Shown: positions 42,798 to 52,271, counted from the first letter of the stretch. The stretch: 64,000 bases of DNA from Alphaproteobacteria bacterium (GCA_021325385.1 JAJPHH010000189.1:23719-87718); one strand, 5' to 3'. A program made the numbers and translations. Notes: generated by a model not told the origin, from the sequence alone.

Positions 42798-44225
42798 ATG
42801 ACGAGACAGATCCGTTTCAACGCCTTCGACATGAACTGCGTCGCACACCAGTCGCCCGGACTCTGGGCGCATCCGCGCGACCGATCGTGGCAGTACAAGG
42901 ACATCGAATACTGGACTGAGCTCGCCGCGACGCTTGAGCGCGGGATTTTCGACGGAATCTTTATCGCCGATGTGATCGGTTACTATGACGTCTATAAAGG
43001 CGGCAATTACCACGCGATCCAGCAGGCGGCGCAAATCCCGGTCAATGATCCGCTTCAGCTCGCCGTGCCTATTTCCATGGCGACGAAGCATCTCGGCATC
43101 GGCATTACCGCCTCGACCTCGTTCGAGCATCCTTACACGTTCGCGCGCCGTCTCTCGACCGCCGATCATCTTACCAAAGGCCGGGTCGGCTGGAACATCG
43201 TCACGTCGTATCTGGAAAGCGGCGCGAAAAATATCGGCCAAGGCGGCCTGCGCCGCCACGACAACCGCTACGAAGTGGCCGAGGAATATGTCGAGGTCCT
43301 CTACAAGCTGTTCGAGGGAAGTTGGGAGGAGGGCGCTGTTGTCCGCGATCGCGAGCGCGGAATTTTCGCTCATCCGGAAAAGGTTCACGAGATCGGCCAT
43401 AAGGGCAAATATTTCGACGTCCCCGGCTATCATCTCTGCGAGCCGTCGCCGCAGAGGACGCCGGTTCTCTACCAAGCCGGCGCGTCAGGGCCGGGAAAGA
43501 GCTTCGCCGCCCGCAACGCCGAATGCGTCTTCGTCGGCGCGCAATCGAAGCGTCTGCTCAAGGCCTATGTGCACGACGTCCGCGCGAAGGCTGCGGCTTC
43601 CGGCCGCGACCCGCGCAAGCTCTACGTTTACAATCTCGTGACGCTCATCGTCGACGAGACTGACGCCAAGGCCAAGGCGAAGTTCGAGGAATACCAGAGC
43701 TACGCCTCCTATGACGGCGCGCTGGTCTTCATGTCGGGTTGGAGCGGCATCGATTTCGGACGTTTCGCGCCGGATGACGTCGTCAAGAAGGAGGAGACCA
43801 ACGCGGTCCATTCCTTGGTCGAGCACCTGACTGGCGGCGATCGCACCTGGACGATCAAGGAGCTGGCGTCGTGGGGCGGCATTGGCGGCGTCGGTCCTGT
43901 CTTCGTCGGCTCGGCCGCCAGGGTAGCGGACATTCTGCAAGAATGGGTCGAGGAAACGGATGTGGACGGCTTCAATCTCGCTTACGCCGTGACGCATGAA
44001 ACCTTTGAGGACGTCGTCGATTGTCTGGTGCCTGAATTGCAGCGCCGCGGCGCTTATCCGAAGACCTATGCCGCAGGCCGTACATTGCGCGAGAAGCTCT
44101 TTGGCGCCGGACCCTATCTGCCGGCGAGCCATCCGGCCGCGCAATATCGAGACATCGAGGCATTCAAACGAAAAGACCGTGCGCGCAGCGGCGCAGAGCC
44201 GGAGCCAGTCCTGGCGCCTGGATAG
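42798..44225 (+). CDS. LLM-class flavin-dependent monooxygenase, NtaA/SnaA/DszA family
   Basis: 475 residues of the bacterial luciferase-like fold. The NtaA/DszA subgroup is shown by the start FNAFDMNCVAHQSPGLWAHP, VGWNIVTSYLESGAKNIG and the length. These enzymes use reduced FMN and oxygen to cleave C-N or C-S bonds in substrates such as nitrilotriacetate, dibenzothiophene sulfone or dimethyl sulfide. Position after a taurine-class importer points to an organosulfur substrate. Reduced flavin could come from the reductase at 47955. The exact substrate is open. Confidence 0.87.
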   Translation: MTRQIRFNAFDMNCVAHQSPGLWAHPRDRSWQYKDIEYWTELAATLERGIFDGIFIADVIGYYDVYKGGNYHAIQQAAQIPVNDPLQLAVPISMATKHLGIGITASTSFEHPYTFARRLSTADHLTKGRVGWNIVTSYLESGAKNIGQGGLRRHDNRYEVAEEYVEVLYKLFEGSWEEGAVVRDRERGIFAHPEKVHEIGHKGKYFDVPGYHLCEPSPQRTPVLYQAGASGPGKSFAARNAECVFVGAQSKRLLKAYVHDVRAKAAASGRDPRKLYVYNLVTLIVDETDAKAKAKFEEYQSYASYDGALVFMSGWSGIDFGRFAPDDVVKKEETNAVHSLVEHLTGGDRTWTIKELASWGGIGGVGPVFVGSAARVADILQEWVEETDVDGFNLAYAVTHETFEDVVDCLVPELQRRGAYPKTYAAGRTLREKLFGAGPYLPASHPAAQYRDIEAFKRKDRARSGAEPEPVLAPG

Positions 44226-44496
44226 TCGCTCCAGCATTGCGCGCTAAGCGACGAAATCCATTGAAATCCATTCGTAGGGGCCGGCTGCCATGACAGGATT
44301 CCTCAGTCGCACGGCTCTTCGGCTGGCGCGAATCTTTCAAAACAACCTGTTCTTCGGCCGCGGCGCCACGGTCCGCTGAAGGGCCTTGATCGGCGTGTTG
44401 AGCACGGCGAGGCGGTCGGTCGGTCATCGAAGCTTCTTCTGCTTTCCATTGAGGCGCGACGTCGGTCACGACGCGCTTCCGCTATTAGATAATATA

Positions 44497-44515
44497 GTCT
44501 ATAGATTCACTTGAC
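44497..44515 (+). promoter_or_regulatory. Shared 19-bp site 3, before the fourth importer
   Basis: GTCTATAGATTCACTTGAC matches sites 1 and 2 in GTCTAYAGAY and in the T.GA(C) end, with CTA-N9-TTG spacing. Unlike them, it is 305 nt from the next start codon (44820), which leaves room for a leader RNA. Confidence 0.5.
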
Positions 44516-44685
44516 TAATAACCGCAGAAGTGATCGGATGTCGCCGGAATGATCTCAAGAGCCGACTGCGCTCGCATCCTGATGTCGCTCGGCGCCATCA
44601 CGCCGACCTGATTGATCCCGCGTCGCCCAGGGTCGAACTGGCTTCCGCCTATTGAGCGCGCGCCCTGTTCTGAAGGAGGACCGAA

Positions 44686-44718
44686 ATGGTCACGGATAGA
44701 AGGCGTTGCGAGACTTAG
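44686..44718 (+). CDS. Possible 10-residue upstream ORF
   Basis: AAGGAGG at 44673-44679 is a near-perfect ribosome site 6 nt before this ATG, the strongest in the vicinity. The peptide MVTDRRRCET contains one Cys and three Arg codons in a row. Directly after it GCGTCGCGACGC and the nested CGCGAC/GTCGCG form hairpins. It may be a leader peptide controlling the importer at 44820 by translation of Cys or Arg codons. Confidence 0.35.
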   Translation: MVTDRRRCET

Positions 44719-44819
44719 GGGTTGCGTCGCGACGCCTGTCGCGGCGCGTGGATCAATGCGTCAGCGCGGACAGCTGCGTGACACGAGTATTATCCAATCT
44801 TTCCACGAAGGGGTTCTCG

Positions 44820-45851
44820 ATGACGAAACAACAATCGCATACAGCCAGGCCTTCTCGCCGTACGGTTCTCAAAACTGCCGGCGCCGCTGGCGTCGTCGCC
44901 TCGGCGGCGGCCCTCAGCCGGCAGGTATTCTCGCCGGCGATCGCCGCGCCGGCGCCGAAAATCCGCCTCGCCTGGACGGAGGTCGCGGCTTGCCACTCGC
45001 CGCTTGGCTTCGGCGTCGCCAAGGGCATCTACGCCAAGCATAATCTCGACGTCGAACTCTTCTACCAAGGCGCCAGCGGCCAGACCTTGATCCAGGCTCT
45101 CGCCACCGGCAAATCCGACGCCGGCGCCGGCTTGATCGGCGATTGGCTCAAACCGCTCGAACAGGGGTTCGACGTCAAGCTTTTCGTCGGCTCGCATGGC
45201 GGCTGCCAACGCCTGCTTGCCTCGAAGGCGTCGGGCGTCAAGGACATAGCCGGCGTTAAAGGTAAGACGATCGCGACCTACGGAATCGGGGCGCCGCCGC
45301 AGGTCGCATTCCAGGTCACGCTGGCGAAAGCCGGCATCGATCCGGAGACGGACGTCACCTGGAAAGCGGTGCCCTTCGATCTGGTTGGCGAGACGGTCAA
45401 TCGCGGCGACGCCGATCTTGCCGCGCATCTTGATCCATGGGCCTATTCGATCGAAAAGCAGTTCGGCTTCACCAAGATCGCCGATACTCAGACCGGCGTG
45501 TACCAGAATCACACGTGCTGCGTGCTCGGGGCCAATGGGCCGTTCTTGCAGGCGAACAAAGACGCGCTGCGACGCTTGGCGGAGGCCAATATCGAGGTCC
45601 ACGAATATACAGCCAATCATCCCGACGAAGTCGCCGAATGGTATTTCGAGGCATTGAAGCCGGCCGGCCTAAGCGTTCGGGATCTGACCGAAATTCTAGG
45701 CGCGCTTGTCTACCACGATCATCCGATCGGCCAACCGCTGGTCGACCAGATTCGAATCACTGCGGAAGACTTGAAGCTGGTCAAGGTGCTCGAACCCTCC
45801 ACCGATCCCAAGGCCTTTGCGGAGCGCGTGACAGTCAATCTCCTCGCGTGA
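44820..45851 (+). CDS. NitT/TauT-family ABC transporter substrate-binding protein (fourth importer)
   Basis: 343 residues from ATG 44820, with GAAGGGG upstream. It has a Tat-like signal (SRRTVLKTAGAAGVVASAAA), then an NMT1/SsuA-like fold with IRLAWTEVAACHSPLGFGVA. The motif FVGSHGGCQRLLASK and the QNHTCCVLG segment hold several Cys residues. First gene of a long operon that runs through permease, ATPase, a small membrane protein, flavin reductase, two SfnB-like enzymes and SsuD. Confidence 0.86.
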   Translation: MTKQQSHTARPSRRTVLKTAGAAGVVASAAALSRQVFSPAIAAPAPKIRLAWTEVAACHSPLGFGVAKGIYAKHNLDVELFYQGASGQTLIQALATGKSDAGAGLIGDWLKPLEQGFDVKLFVGSHGGCQRLLASKASGVKDIAGVKGKTIATYGIGAPPQVAFQVTLAKAGIDPETDVTWKAVPFDLVGETVNRGDADLAAHLDPWAYSIEKQFGFTKIADTQTGVYQNHTCCVLGANGPFLQANKDALRRLAEANIEVHEYTANHPDEVAEWYFEALKPAGLSVRDLTEILGALVYHDHPIGQPLVDQIRITAEDLKLVKVLEPSTDPKAFAERVTVNLLA

Positions 45852-45861
45852 GTTGTCGCCG

Positions 45862-46869
45862 ATGAGCAATGCAATTGAAACGCTGGACGGCGGCGCGGCG
45901 AATTCTCCCGCCTCCTTATCTGGCCTTCAGCAGGCGATTTGGACAAACGGCCTCTTGGCTGCCGCGGCCTGGGCCGCGGCGGCGCTCGTTACGGTCGGCT
46001 TGCCTGACGTGGTCCCCTGGGGCAGCGCGGGTTTGTTCGCCGCGATCACCGCCGGCGGCGCGGCGGTCTTTGCCGCTTTGGCCTTCATCGTCCGGCGCCT
46101 CGGCCGAACGGGAGATGCGATCGTTCATTACGGACCGTGGTTCATCGCCATCGGCGTCTGGTTCGCGCTCTGGGAACTTACCACAGCAAAGCTAGGCTGG
46201 CTGCCAAAGCCCTTCTTTTCGCCGCCCAACGGGCTGCTGAATGTCTATGTCGCCGAGGCGCCTCGGCTTCTCGTCTGCATCGCCTATACGCTGCGCCTAT
46301 GGTCGCTTGGCTTCGTCTCCGGGGTTGTCGTCGGCTACGCCGCCGGGGTCGCGCTCGGCTGGTCGAAGCGTTTCAGCTACTGGGGCATGCCGATCCTGAA
46401 ACTGATCGGCCCGGTGCCGGCGACCGCTTGGATTCCTTGCACGTTCTTCTTCTTTCCGACGACTTTCGCCGCCAGCGTCTTCATCGTCGCTCTCGCTTCC
46501 GGCATTCCGGTAACGATCCTGACCTCGTCCGGCGTCGCCGCGGTGAATCGGGCCTATTACGACGTCGGGCGCAATCTTGGCGCGCCCAATTGGTACCTGA
46601 TCTCGAAAATCGCCGTTCCGGCGTCGCTCCCGCACGTCTTTGTCGGCCTGTTCATGGGCCTTTATTATTCCTTCGCCGTTCTCGTCGTCGCCGAGATGCT
46701 GGGCGCGAAGTTCGGCCTTGGATGGTACATCCAGTTCCAGACCGCCTATTCGGGCTACGCCAACGTCTATGCGACCCTGGTGATCATGTCCCTGATCTGC
46801 GCCGGCATCGTCAAGTTGCTGTTCGTCGCCCGCGATCAGCTCCTCAATTACCAGAAGGGGTTCATCTGA
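45862..46869 (+). CDS. NitT/TauT-family ABC transporter permease (fourth importer), extended N-terminus
   Basis: 335 residues from ATG 45862, longer than the usual 250-280. The extra about 75 N-terminal residues form two hydrophobic segments (TNGLLAAAAWAAAALVTVGL and GLFAAITAGGAAVFAALAFI) before the standard six-segment permease with DVGRNLGAPNWYLISKIAVP. Its stop TGA shares one base with the ATPase start. The role of the extension is unknown. Confidence 0.86.
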   Translation: MSNAIETLDGGAANSPASLSGLQQAIWTNGLLAAAAWAAAALVTVGLPDVVPWGSAGLFAAITAGGAAVFAALAFIVRRLGRTGDAIVHYGPWFIAIGVWFALWELTTAKLGWLPKPFFSPPNGLLNVYVAEAPRLLVCIAYTLRLWSLGFVSGVVVGYAAGVALGWSKRFSYWGMPILKLIGPVPATAWIPCTFFFFPTTFAASVFIVALASGIPVTILTSSGVAAVNRAYYDVGRNLGAPNWYLISKIAVPASLPHVFVGLFMGLYYSFAVLVVAEMLGAKFGLGWYIQFQTAYSGYANVYATLVIMSLICAGIVKLLFVARDQLLNYQKGFI

Positions 46870-47660
46870 TGGCCGCCGTCACCGCGCTCCGGAAGGCGCC
46901 GCAGGCGGCGCAAAGCGTCGCCGTCGAGATCAGCGGCGTCAGCCACGCCTTCGACCTCGGCGGCTCGCGTCTCCCCGTGCTGGATTCGATCGACCTTTCC
47001 GTCGCCGCCGGCGAGTTCGTCGCCTTGCTCGGCCCTTCGGGCTGCGGCAAATCGACTCTGCTGCGGCTCGTCTCCGGGCTCGAACAGCCGTCGTCGGGAA
47101 AAATAACGGCGGACGGCTCGCCGATCGATCGCCCGGATCCGTCGCGGATCCTGGTGTTTCAAGACCCGACCTTGTTTCCCTGGGCGACAGTCTGGAGCAA
47201 TGTCGCGACCGGGCTCGACGCGCGCGGCGTGCTCGCTCAGCAGCGCGCGGGTGTCGACGCCGCGCTCGATCTCGTGGGTCTTCGCGCCTTCTCGGGCGCC
47301 TATCCGCATCAACTTTCCGGCGGCATGGCGCAGCGCGCCGCTCTGGCCCGCGCCCTCGTCAATGATCCGGCTCTTCTGTTGCTCGACGAGCCGCTCGGCA
47401 AGCTCGATTCGCTGACGCGGTTAAGCTTGCAGGCCGAACTGGTGGCTCTGTGGCGGAAAGCGGGCTTCACCGCGATCCTCGTTACCCACGACGTCGAGGA
47501 GGCGCTGCTGCTCTCCTCGCGGGTGATCGTCCTGACCGAGCGGCCGGCGCGGATCAAGGCGGAGTTTCGCGTCGAGCGGCCTTATCCGCGCCATCGCGAC
47601 GACGCCGATCTCGTCATCTTGCGGCGACAGATTCTCGCGACGCTTGGGCTCGCTACGTGA
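46869..47660 (+). CDS. NitT/TauT-family ABC transporter ATP-binding protein (fourth importer)
   Basis: 263 residues from ATG 46869. Walker A LLGPSGCGKSTLLRLVSGL, signature HQLSGGMAQRAALARALVND, Walker B LLLLDEPLGKLDSLTRLS and LVTHDVEEAL are all present. The Q-loop reads FQDPTLFPWATV. It powers the permease at 45862; further catabolic genes of the operon follow 7 bp downstream. Confidence 0.9.
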   Translation: MAAVTALRKAPQAAQSVAVEISGVSHAFDLGGSRLPVLDSIDLSVAAGEFVALLGPSGCGKSTLLRLVSGLEQPSSGKITADGSPIDRPDPSRILVFQDPTLFPWATVWSNVATGLDARGVLAQQRAGVDAALDLVGLRAFSGAYPHQLSGGMAQRAALARALVNDPALLLLDEPLGKLDSLTRLSLQAELVALWRKAGFTAILVTHDVEEALLLSSRVIVLTERPARIKAEFRVERPYPRHRDDADLVILRRQILATLGLAT

Positions 47661-47667
47661 GGCCGCA

Positions 47668-47958
47668 ATGACACGGGCGACATTGACGCTGATCTCGATC
47701 GGCGGCGCAGTGCTTCTGGCGGCGATCGCCTGGTGGTGGCTCACTTATGGCGAGGTCGTCGGCTACGGCTATCTCTCCTGGCGCGAAGCCGGCGGCTGCC
47801 TGGTCGCGAATTCCGATCTGTGCTCCCTCGCCAAAGCGCTCTGCCTTGGCTCGCATCCCCGCCTCCTGCTCGCCTATTGGACAAGCGCCTTCTGGTCGGG
47901 CGCCGTACTTCTTTCGGCGAGCCTATTGATGCTGGACCGAACGAGGGCGCTTGGATGA
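47668..47958 (+). CDS. Small Cys-containing membrane protein, unknown function
   Basis: 96 residues from ATG 47668. Two hydrophobic segments, at about 5-25 and 67-87, enclose a loop with three Cys residues (GGCLVANSDLCSLAKALC). The gene is tightly packed between an ABC ATPase and a flavin reductase in an organosulfur operon; its stop overlaps the reductase start. No family was recognised. The Cys loop would face the periplasm if the termini are cytoplasmic. It may be a transporter accessory or a thiol protein; this is speculation. Confidence 0.65.
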   Translation: MTRATLTLISIGGAVLLAAIAWWWLTYGEVVGYGYLSWREAGGCLVANSDLCSLAKALCLGSHPRLLLAYWTSAFWSGAVLLSASLLMLDRTRALG

Positions 47959-48476
47959 CGATGGCTTTGCGGCAAATCCCCACGCCGCCGCTCGAAGTCG
48001 GGACGTTTCGCGAAGCGATGCGGCATCTCGCCGGCGGCGTCAGCGTGATCACCGCGGGCGTGGACGAAAGGCGGACCGGGCTGACCGTCACCTCGGCGAT
48101 CTCGCTGTCTGTCGAGCCGCCGACAATGTTGATCTGCGTCAACCGAAACGCTTCAGCCTGGCCGATCATCCAGCGTGAGCGCCATTATTGCGTCAATATC
48201 CTTGGTCCGCGCCACCAGCCTATAGCCGACCGGTTCGCCGGCCTCGGCGGCGTCAAAGGCGCTGAACGGTACCAAGGGGCGCGTTGGCGGCAATTTGCGA
48301 CCGGCGCCTTCGGACTGGAAGACGCCCTTGCGGTTATCGACTGCGCCGTCGAGGAAATCATCGAGCGGCATAGCCATGGCGTCATCATCGGCGCCGTGCA
48401 GGCCGTCCATATCGGCGGCGGCGCGGAGGCTCTCGTCTATGGTCATGGCCGCTACCGGCCCCTGAATCTCGCCTGA
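47955..48476 (+). CDS. Flavin reductase (HpaC-like)
   Basis: 173 residues from ATG 47955. Flavin_Reduct fold: FREAMRHLAGGVSVITAGVD at the start, VTSAISLSVEPPTMLICVN and the late SHGVIIGAVQAVHIGGGAEA. It uses NAD(P)H to reduce FMN and releases it for partner monooxygenases. It belongs to the HpaC class, not to the SsuE flavodoxin-like class, so it replaces SsuE as supplier for SsuD and the SfnB-like and LLM enzymes nearby. Confidence 0.9.
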   Translation: MTMALRQIPTPPLEVGTFREAMRHLAGGVSVITAGVDERRTGLTVTSAISLSVEPPTMLICVNRNASAWPIIQRERHYCVNILGPRHQPIADRFAGLGGVKGAERYQGARWRQFATGAFGLEDALAVIDCAVEEIIERHSHGVIIGAVQAVHIGGGAEALVYGHGRYRPLNLA

Positions 48477-48498
48477 CGCCGGAAGCCTGAGTAAGCCA

Positions 48499-49749
48499 AT
48501 GTCCCCTATTCTCGCATCCTCTCCGACCGCCGCGCCGGCTCCTGAATCGTTTCGCTTTCACCTTTATCCGAACGCGCATCGCATCGCCTCGGATGACGAA
48601 GCGCTGAGCGTTGCGCGCGAGCTCGCCGACGAATTTGCGCTCGAGGCGGCCGAGCGTGATCGCGAGCGCCGGTTGCCGGTAAAGGAGCTTGACCGTTTCT
48701 CCGGCGCGGGCCTCTGGGCGATCACCGTGCCTAAAGCCTATGGCGGCGCAGGGGTGTCGTTCGCGACGCTCGCAGAGGTGATCGCGACCATTTCCGCCGC
48801 TGATCCTTCGCTCGGCCAGCTTCCGCAGAATCATTTCGCCGCGCTCGACGCGATCAGGGTGACGGCCACCGAGGAGCAGAAGCGCCTATGGTTCGGCCGC
48901 GTGCTTCAGGGCTATCGGCTGGGCAACGCCTTTTCCGAAGCGAAGAGCCGCCATGTCGGCGCCTTCGAGACGACATTGCGGCGCGACGGCGAATCTTATG
49001 TCGTGAACGGCGAGAAGTTCTACGCGACGGGCGCGCTGTTCGCGCATTACATTCATATCGGCGCGGTCGATGACAACGGCGACGTCCATCTCGCGATTGC
49101 GCCGCGCGACGCGTCAGGCCTGACGATCGTCGATTCGTGGTCGAGCTTCGGCCAGCGGACGACGGCGAGCGGCAACGTGCTTATCAATAATGTCCGCGTC
49201 GGTCCCGAGGCGGTCATCCCGGCCTATCTCGGCGCGGAGCGCCCGTCCTCGAACGGCTCGGTGTCGCAGATCATCCAGGCGGCGGTCGACGTCGGCATCG
49301 CGCGCGGCGCGATCGAGGAGACGATCCGCTTCGTACGCCATCGCGTCAGGCCTTGGATCGACAGCGGCCAGGAGCATGGCTATGAGGATGTCTTCACCAT
49401 CGCCCAGATCGGCGACATCGAGGTCAAGCTGCATGCCGCCGAGGCGCTACTCGAGCGGGCAGGGCGCGCGATCGACGGGATCCTGCACGATCCGACGGAT
49501 GAAGCGGTCGCCGAGACCGCGGTGAAGGTCGCAGAAGCCAAGGTCTTGACCACCGAGATTGCGATCCTCGCCACGAACAAGTTGCACGAACTCGGCGGCG
49601 CGCGCTCGACCCTCGGCGAGTACAATCTGGATCGGCATTGGCGCAACGCCCGCACCCATACGCTGCACGACCCGGTGCGCTGGAAATTTTTTCACATTGG
49701 CAATCATCTCCTGAACGGCGTTGCGCCGCCGCGCCACGCGTGGAGTTGA
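48499..49749 (+). CDS. sfnB: SfnB-family acyl-CoA dehydrogenase-like monooxygenase, copy 1
   Basis: 416 residues. The fold is acyl-CoA dehydrogenase-like, but the subgroup is SfnB/DszC: VPKAYGGAGVSFATLAEVIA, IGQ/LGQLPQNHFAALDAIR and the family end [20 protein letters not shown]. Such proteins use reduced FMN and oxygen on sulfur compounds (DszC oxidises dibenzothiophene; SfnB is linked with dimethyl sulfone use). A near-relative follows directly downstream. Substrate unknown; it shares about half its residues with copy 2 by eye. Confidence 0.87.
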   Translation: MSPILASSPTAAPAPESFRFHLYPNAHRIASDDEALSVARELADEFALEAAERDRERRLPVKELDRFSGAGLWAITVPKAYGGAGVSFATLAEVIATISAADPSLGQLPQNHFAALDAIRVTATEEQKRLWFGRVLQGYRLGNAFSEAKSRHVGAFETTLRRDGESYVVNGEKFYATGALFAHYIHIGAVDDNGDVHLAIAPRDASGLTIVDSWSSFGQRTTASGNVLINNVRVGPEAVIPAYLGAERPSSNGSVSQIIQAAVDVGIARGAIEETIRFVRHRVRPWIDSGQEHGYEDVFTIAQIGDIEVKLHAAEALLERAGRAIDGILHDPTDEAVAETAVKVAEAKVLTTEIAILATNKLHELGGARSTLGEYNLDRHWRNARTHTLHDPVRWKFFHIGNHLLNGVAPPRHAWS

Positions 49750-49775
49750 TATTTCGATTGGCGAGGATTGGGGCC

Positions 49776-51029
49776 ATGACCGCTGCGCTCGCGACGGCGA
49801 CTGTCGATAACGTGAATTTTGAATTTCGCACGCCGCCTTTGCGGCGCCGCCCGGCGCGCCGCATCCGCGACGACAACGAGGCGATTGCGGTCGCCGATGA
49901 GGTCGCGGCGAAACTCGCGGAAGGCGCCGCCGTGCGCGATCGCGAGCGCATCTTGCCCTATGAGGAGATGGAGCTGCTTTCCGATTCCGGGCTCCTCGCG
50001 ATCACCGTGCCGAAGGTCTATGGCGGCGCAGGCGTGCGCGCCCATACTGTCGCGCGGGTCATTGCTGCGCTATCGGGCGCGGACGGCTCGATCGGCCAAA
50101 TCCCGCAGAATCATTTCTTCATGTTGGAAGGGCTTCGCCTTCAAGGCACGGAGGATCAGAAGCGCTTCTTCTACGCTCGCGTCCTCGCCGGCGAACGGCT
50201 GGGCAACGCGCTCTCGGAAACCGGCACAAAGACGGCTCACGACCACGCGACGCGGCTGAGCCGCGACGGCGCGCGCTATCGCTTGAACGGCAAGAAATTC
50301 TATTCGACTGGCGTGCTCTTCGCGCATTGGGTGACGGTGGTCGCCAATGACGACGATAACAACAGCCAGGTTGCTTTTGTGCCGCGTGAGACGAAAGGGA
50401 TCACGATCATCGACGATTGGTCCGGATTCGGTCAGCGCGTGACCGGTTCGGGCACGACGCTTCTGGAGGATGTCGAAGTCCATCCATTCTCGGTTTTTTC
50501 GTTCAAGGCGCTGTTCGAAAATCCGACCCCGATGGGACCGTTCGCCCAGATCATGCACGCGGCGGTTGAGCAGGGCATCGCCGAGGCGGCGCTCGCCGAC
50601 GCCGTGCGCTTCATCCGAACTTCGGCGCGTCCGGCGAAGGATGCGGGCGTCGATCGAGCGAACGACGATCCTTATACGATCGCGGCCGTCGGCGAGCTCA
50701 AAATCCGCGTCGACGCCTCGGCGGCGCTGCTGGAGCGCGCCGGCGCGGTGGTCGATCGCGCCGCCGCCGAGCCCTCCGCAGATACCGTCGCGGCCGCTTC
50801 GGTCGCGGTGGCCGAGGCCAAGATCGCCTCGACCGACGCGGCTTTGCTTGTCGCATCCAAGCTGATCGAACTCGGCGGCGCCAGCGCCACCCTCGCCAAG
50901 CATAATCTCGACCGCTATTGGCGCAACGCTCGCACCCATACCGTACACGATCCGGTCCGCTGGAAATATCGCGCCGTCGGCGATTACTGGCTCAACGGGA
51001 TCAACCCGCCGCGGCATGGCGCGATTTAG
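49776..51029 (+). CDS. sfnB: SfnB-family acyl-CoA dehydrogenase-like monooxygenase, copy 2
   Basis: 417 residues from ATG 49776, 26 bp after copy 1. It carries the same landmarks: [39 protein letters not shown] and [20 protein letters not shown]. The tandem could be a diverged duplicate with a different substrate or a heteromer partner. It shares the flavin reductase upstream. Confidence 0.87.
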   Translation: MTAALATATVDNVNFEFRTPPLRRRPARRIRDDNEAIAVADEVAAKLAEGAAVRDRERILPYEEMELLSDSGLLAITVPKVYGGAGVRAHTVARVIAALSGADGSIGQIPQNHFFMLEGLRLQGTEDQKRFFYARVLAGERLGNALSETGTKTAHDHATRLSRDGARYRLNGKKFYSTGVLFAHWVTVVANDDDNNSQVAFVPRETKGITIIDDWSGFGQRVTGSGTTLLEDVEVHPFSVFSFKALFENPTPMGPFAQIMHAAVEQGIAEAALADAVRFIRTSARPAKDAGVDRANDDPYTIAAVGELKIRVDASAALLERAGAVVDRAAAEPSADTVAAASVAVAEAKIASTDAALLVASKLIELGGASATLAKHNLDRYWRNARTHTVHDPVRWKYRAVGDYWLNGINPPRHGAI

Positions 51030-51069
51030 CGCGCCGCTTGCAACATCGACGACGCGAAAGAGAAATATC

Positions 51070-52263
51070 ATGACCGACCGACTCGACCTGCCGCCGTCGG
51101 CCAAGCAGAGCGACGTGCTTTGGTTTCTTCCGACGCATGGCGACGGCCGTTATCTCGGCAGCGAAGTCGGCGCGCGCCACGTCTCTCTGGGGTACCTTTC
51201 TCAGATCGCCCGCGCCGCCGACGAGCTCGGCTATTACGGCGTGCTGCTGCCAACCGGGCGTTCCTGCGAGGATTCCTGGGTTGTCGCCTCGGCCATGGTC
51301 CCGCTGACGCAGCGCTTGCGCTTTCTGGTGGCGGTGCGGCCGGGCCTGACGGAGCCGGCCTTCGCCGCACGCGCGGCGGCGACGTTGGATCGGCTCTCGG
51401 GCGGCAGGCTGCTGATCAACGTCGTCACGGGCGGCGATCCGCTCGAGCTCAAGGGCGACGGCATTTTTCTCGATCACGACGAGCGCTACGAGGTCACCGA
51501 CGAGTTCCTCTCCATCTGGCGCAAGCTGATGCAGGGCGAAGAAGTGACGGAGGCGCATAAGCATCTGCAGATCGAGAAGGGACAACTGCTTTATCCGCCG
51601 ATCCAAAGGCCGTACCCGCCGCTCTATTTTGGCGGCTCGTCAGCGGCTGGCGGCGCGGTCGCGGCCAAGCATGTCGACGTGTATCTCACTTGGGGCGAGC
51701 CTCCGGCGGAGGTCGCGCAGAAAATCGCCGCGGCCAAAGCGCTGGCTGCGCGCGAGGGTAGGACTTTCTCGTTCGGCATCCGCCTCCATGTCATCGTCCG
51801 CGACACTTCGGCCGAGGCCTGGCGCGCCGCCGACGAATTGATCTCGAAACTCGACGACGAGACGATCGCGGCCGCTCAGAAAGTCTTCGCGCGCTTCGAT
51901 TCCGTCGGCCAGCAGCGCATGGCGCGGCTGCATGGCGGCCGTCGCGAAAAGCTGGAAGTCGCGCCGAACCTCTGGGCCGGCGTCGGCCTCGTGCGCGGCG
52001 GCGCCGGCACCGCTTTGGTCGGCAATCCCGATGAGGTCGCCGAGCGCATGAAGGAATATATGGCGCTCGGCGTCGACCGGTTCATCTTGTCCGGCTATCC
52101 GAATCTCGAGGAATGCTATCGGTTCGCCGAGTTGGTGTTCCCGAAATTGCCGCTCAAGGCGACGACCGGCAATGATCTCGGTCCGGCGAAAAACGCCGGT
52201 CCCTTCGGCGAGATGATCGCCAATGTTGTGCCGCCGTCGCAACGCAAGACCGCTGCGGGTTAA
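51070..52263 (+). CDS. ssuD: FMNH2-dependent alkanesulfonate monooxygenase
   Basis: 397 residues from ATG 51070. It is clearly Ssu[82 protein letters not shown] and [19 protein letters not shown]. It oxidises alkanesulfonates to aldehyde and sulfite, releasing sulfur for assimilation. It is the last gene of the fourth-importer operon. Its end lies 8 bp from the end of the convergent CRISPR gene csb3, so the island stops abruptly here. Confidence 0.95.
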   Translation: MTDRLDLPPSAKQSDVLWFLPTHGDGRYLGSEVGARHVSLGYLSQIARAADELGYYGVLLPTGRSCEDSWVVASAMVPLTQRLRFLVAVRPGLTEPAFAARAAATLDRLSGGRLLINVVTGGDPLELKGDGIFLDHDERYEVTDEFLSIWRKLMQGEEVTEAHKHLQIEKGQLLYPPIQRPYPPLYFGGSSAAGGAVAAKHVDVYLTWGEPPAEVAQKIAAAKALAAREGRTFSFGIRLHVIVRDTSAEAWRAADELISKLDDETIAAAQKVFARFDSVGQQRMARLHGGRREKLEVAPNLWAGVGLVRGGAGTALVGNPDEVAERMKEYMALGVDRFILSGYPNLEECYRFAELVFPKLPLKATTGNDLGPAKNAGPFGEMIANVVPPSQRKTAAG

Positions 52264-52271
52264 GCGCGAGC

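Larger units (their letters stand above)
44226..44819. other. Gene-poor stretch with regulatory signals
   Basis: No gene of normal size is supported in these 594 bp. It holds shared site 3 (44497-44515), a 10-codon ORF with a strong ribosome site (44686-44718), and GC-rich hairpins after it. The stretch is far longer than the leader regions of the other importers here. Confidence 0.6.
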
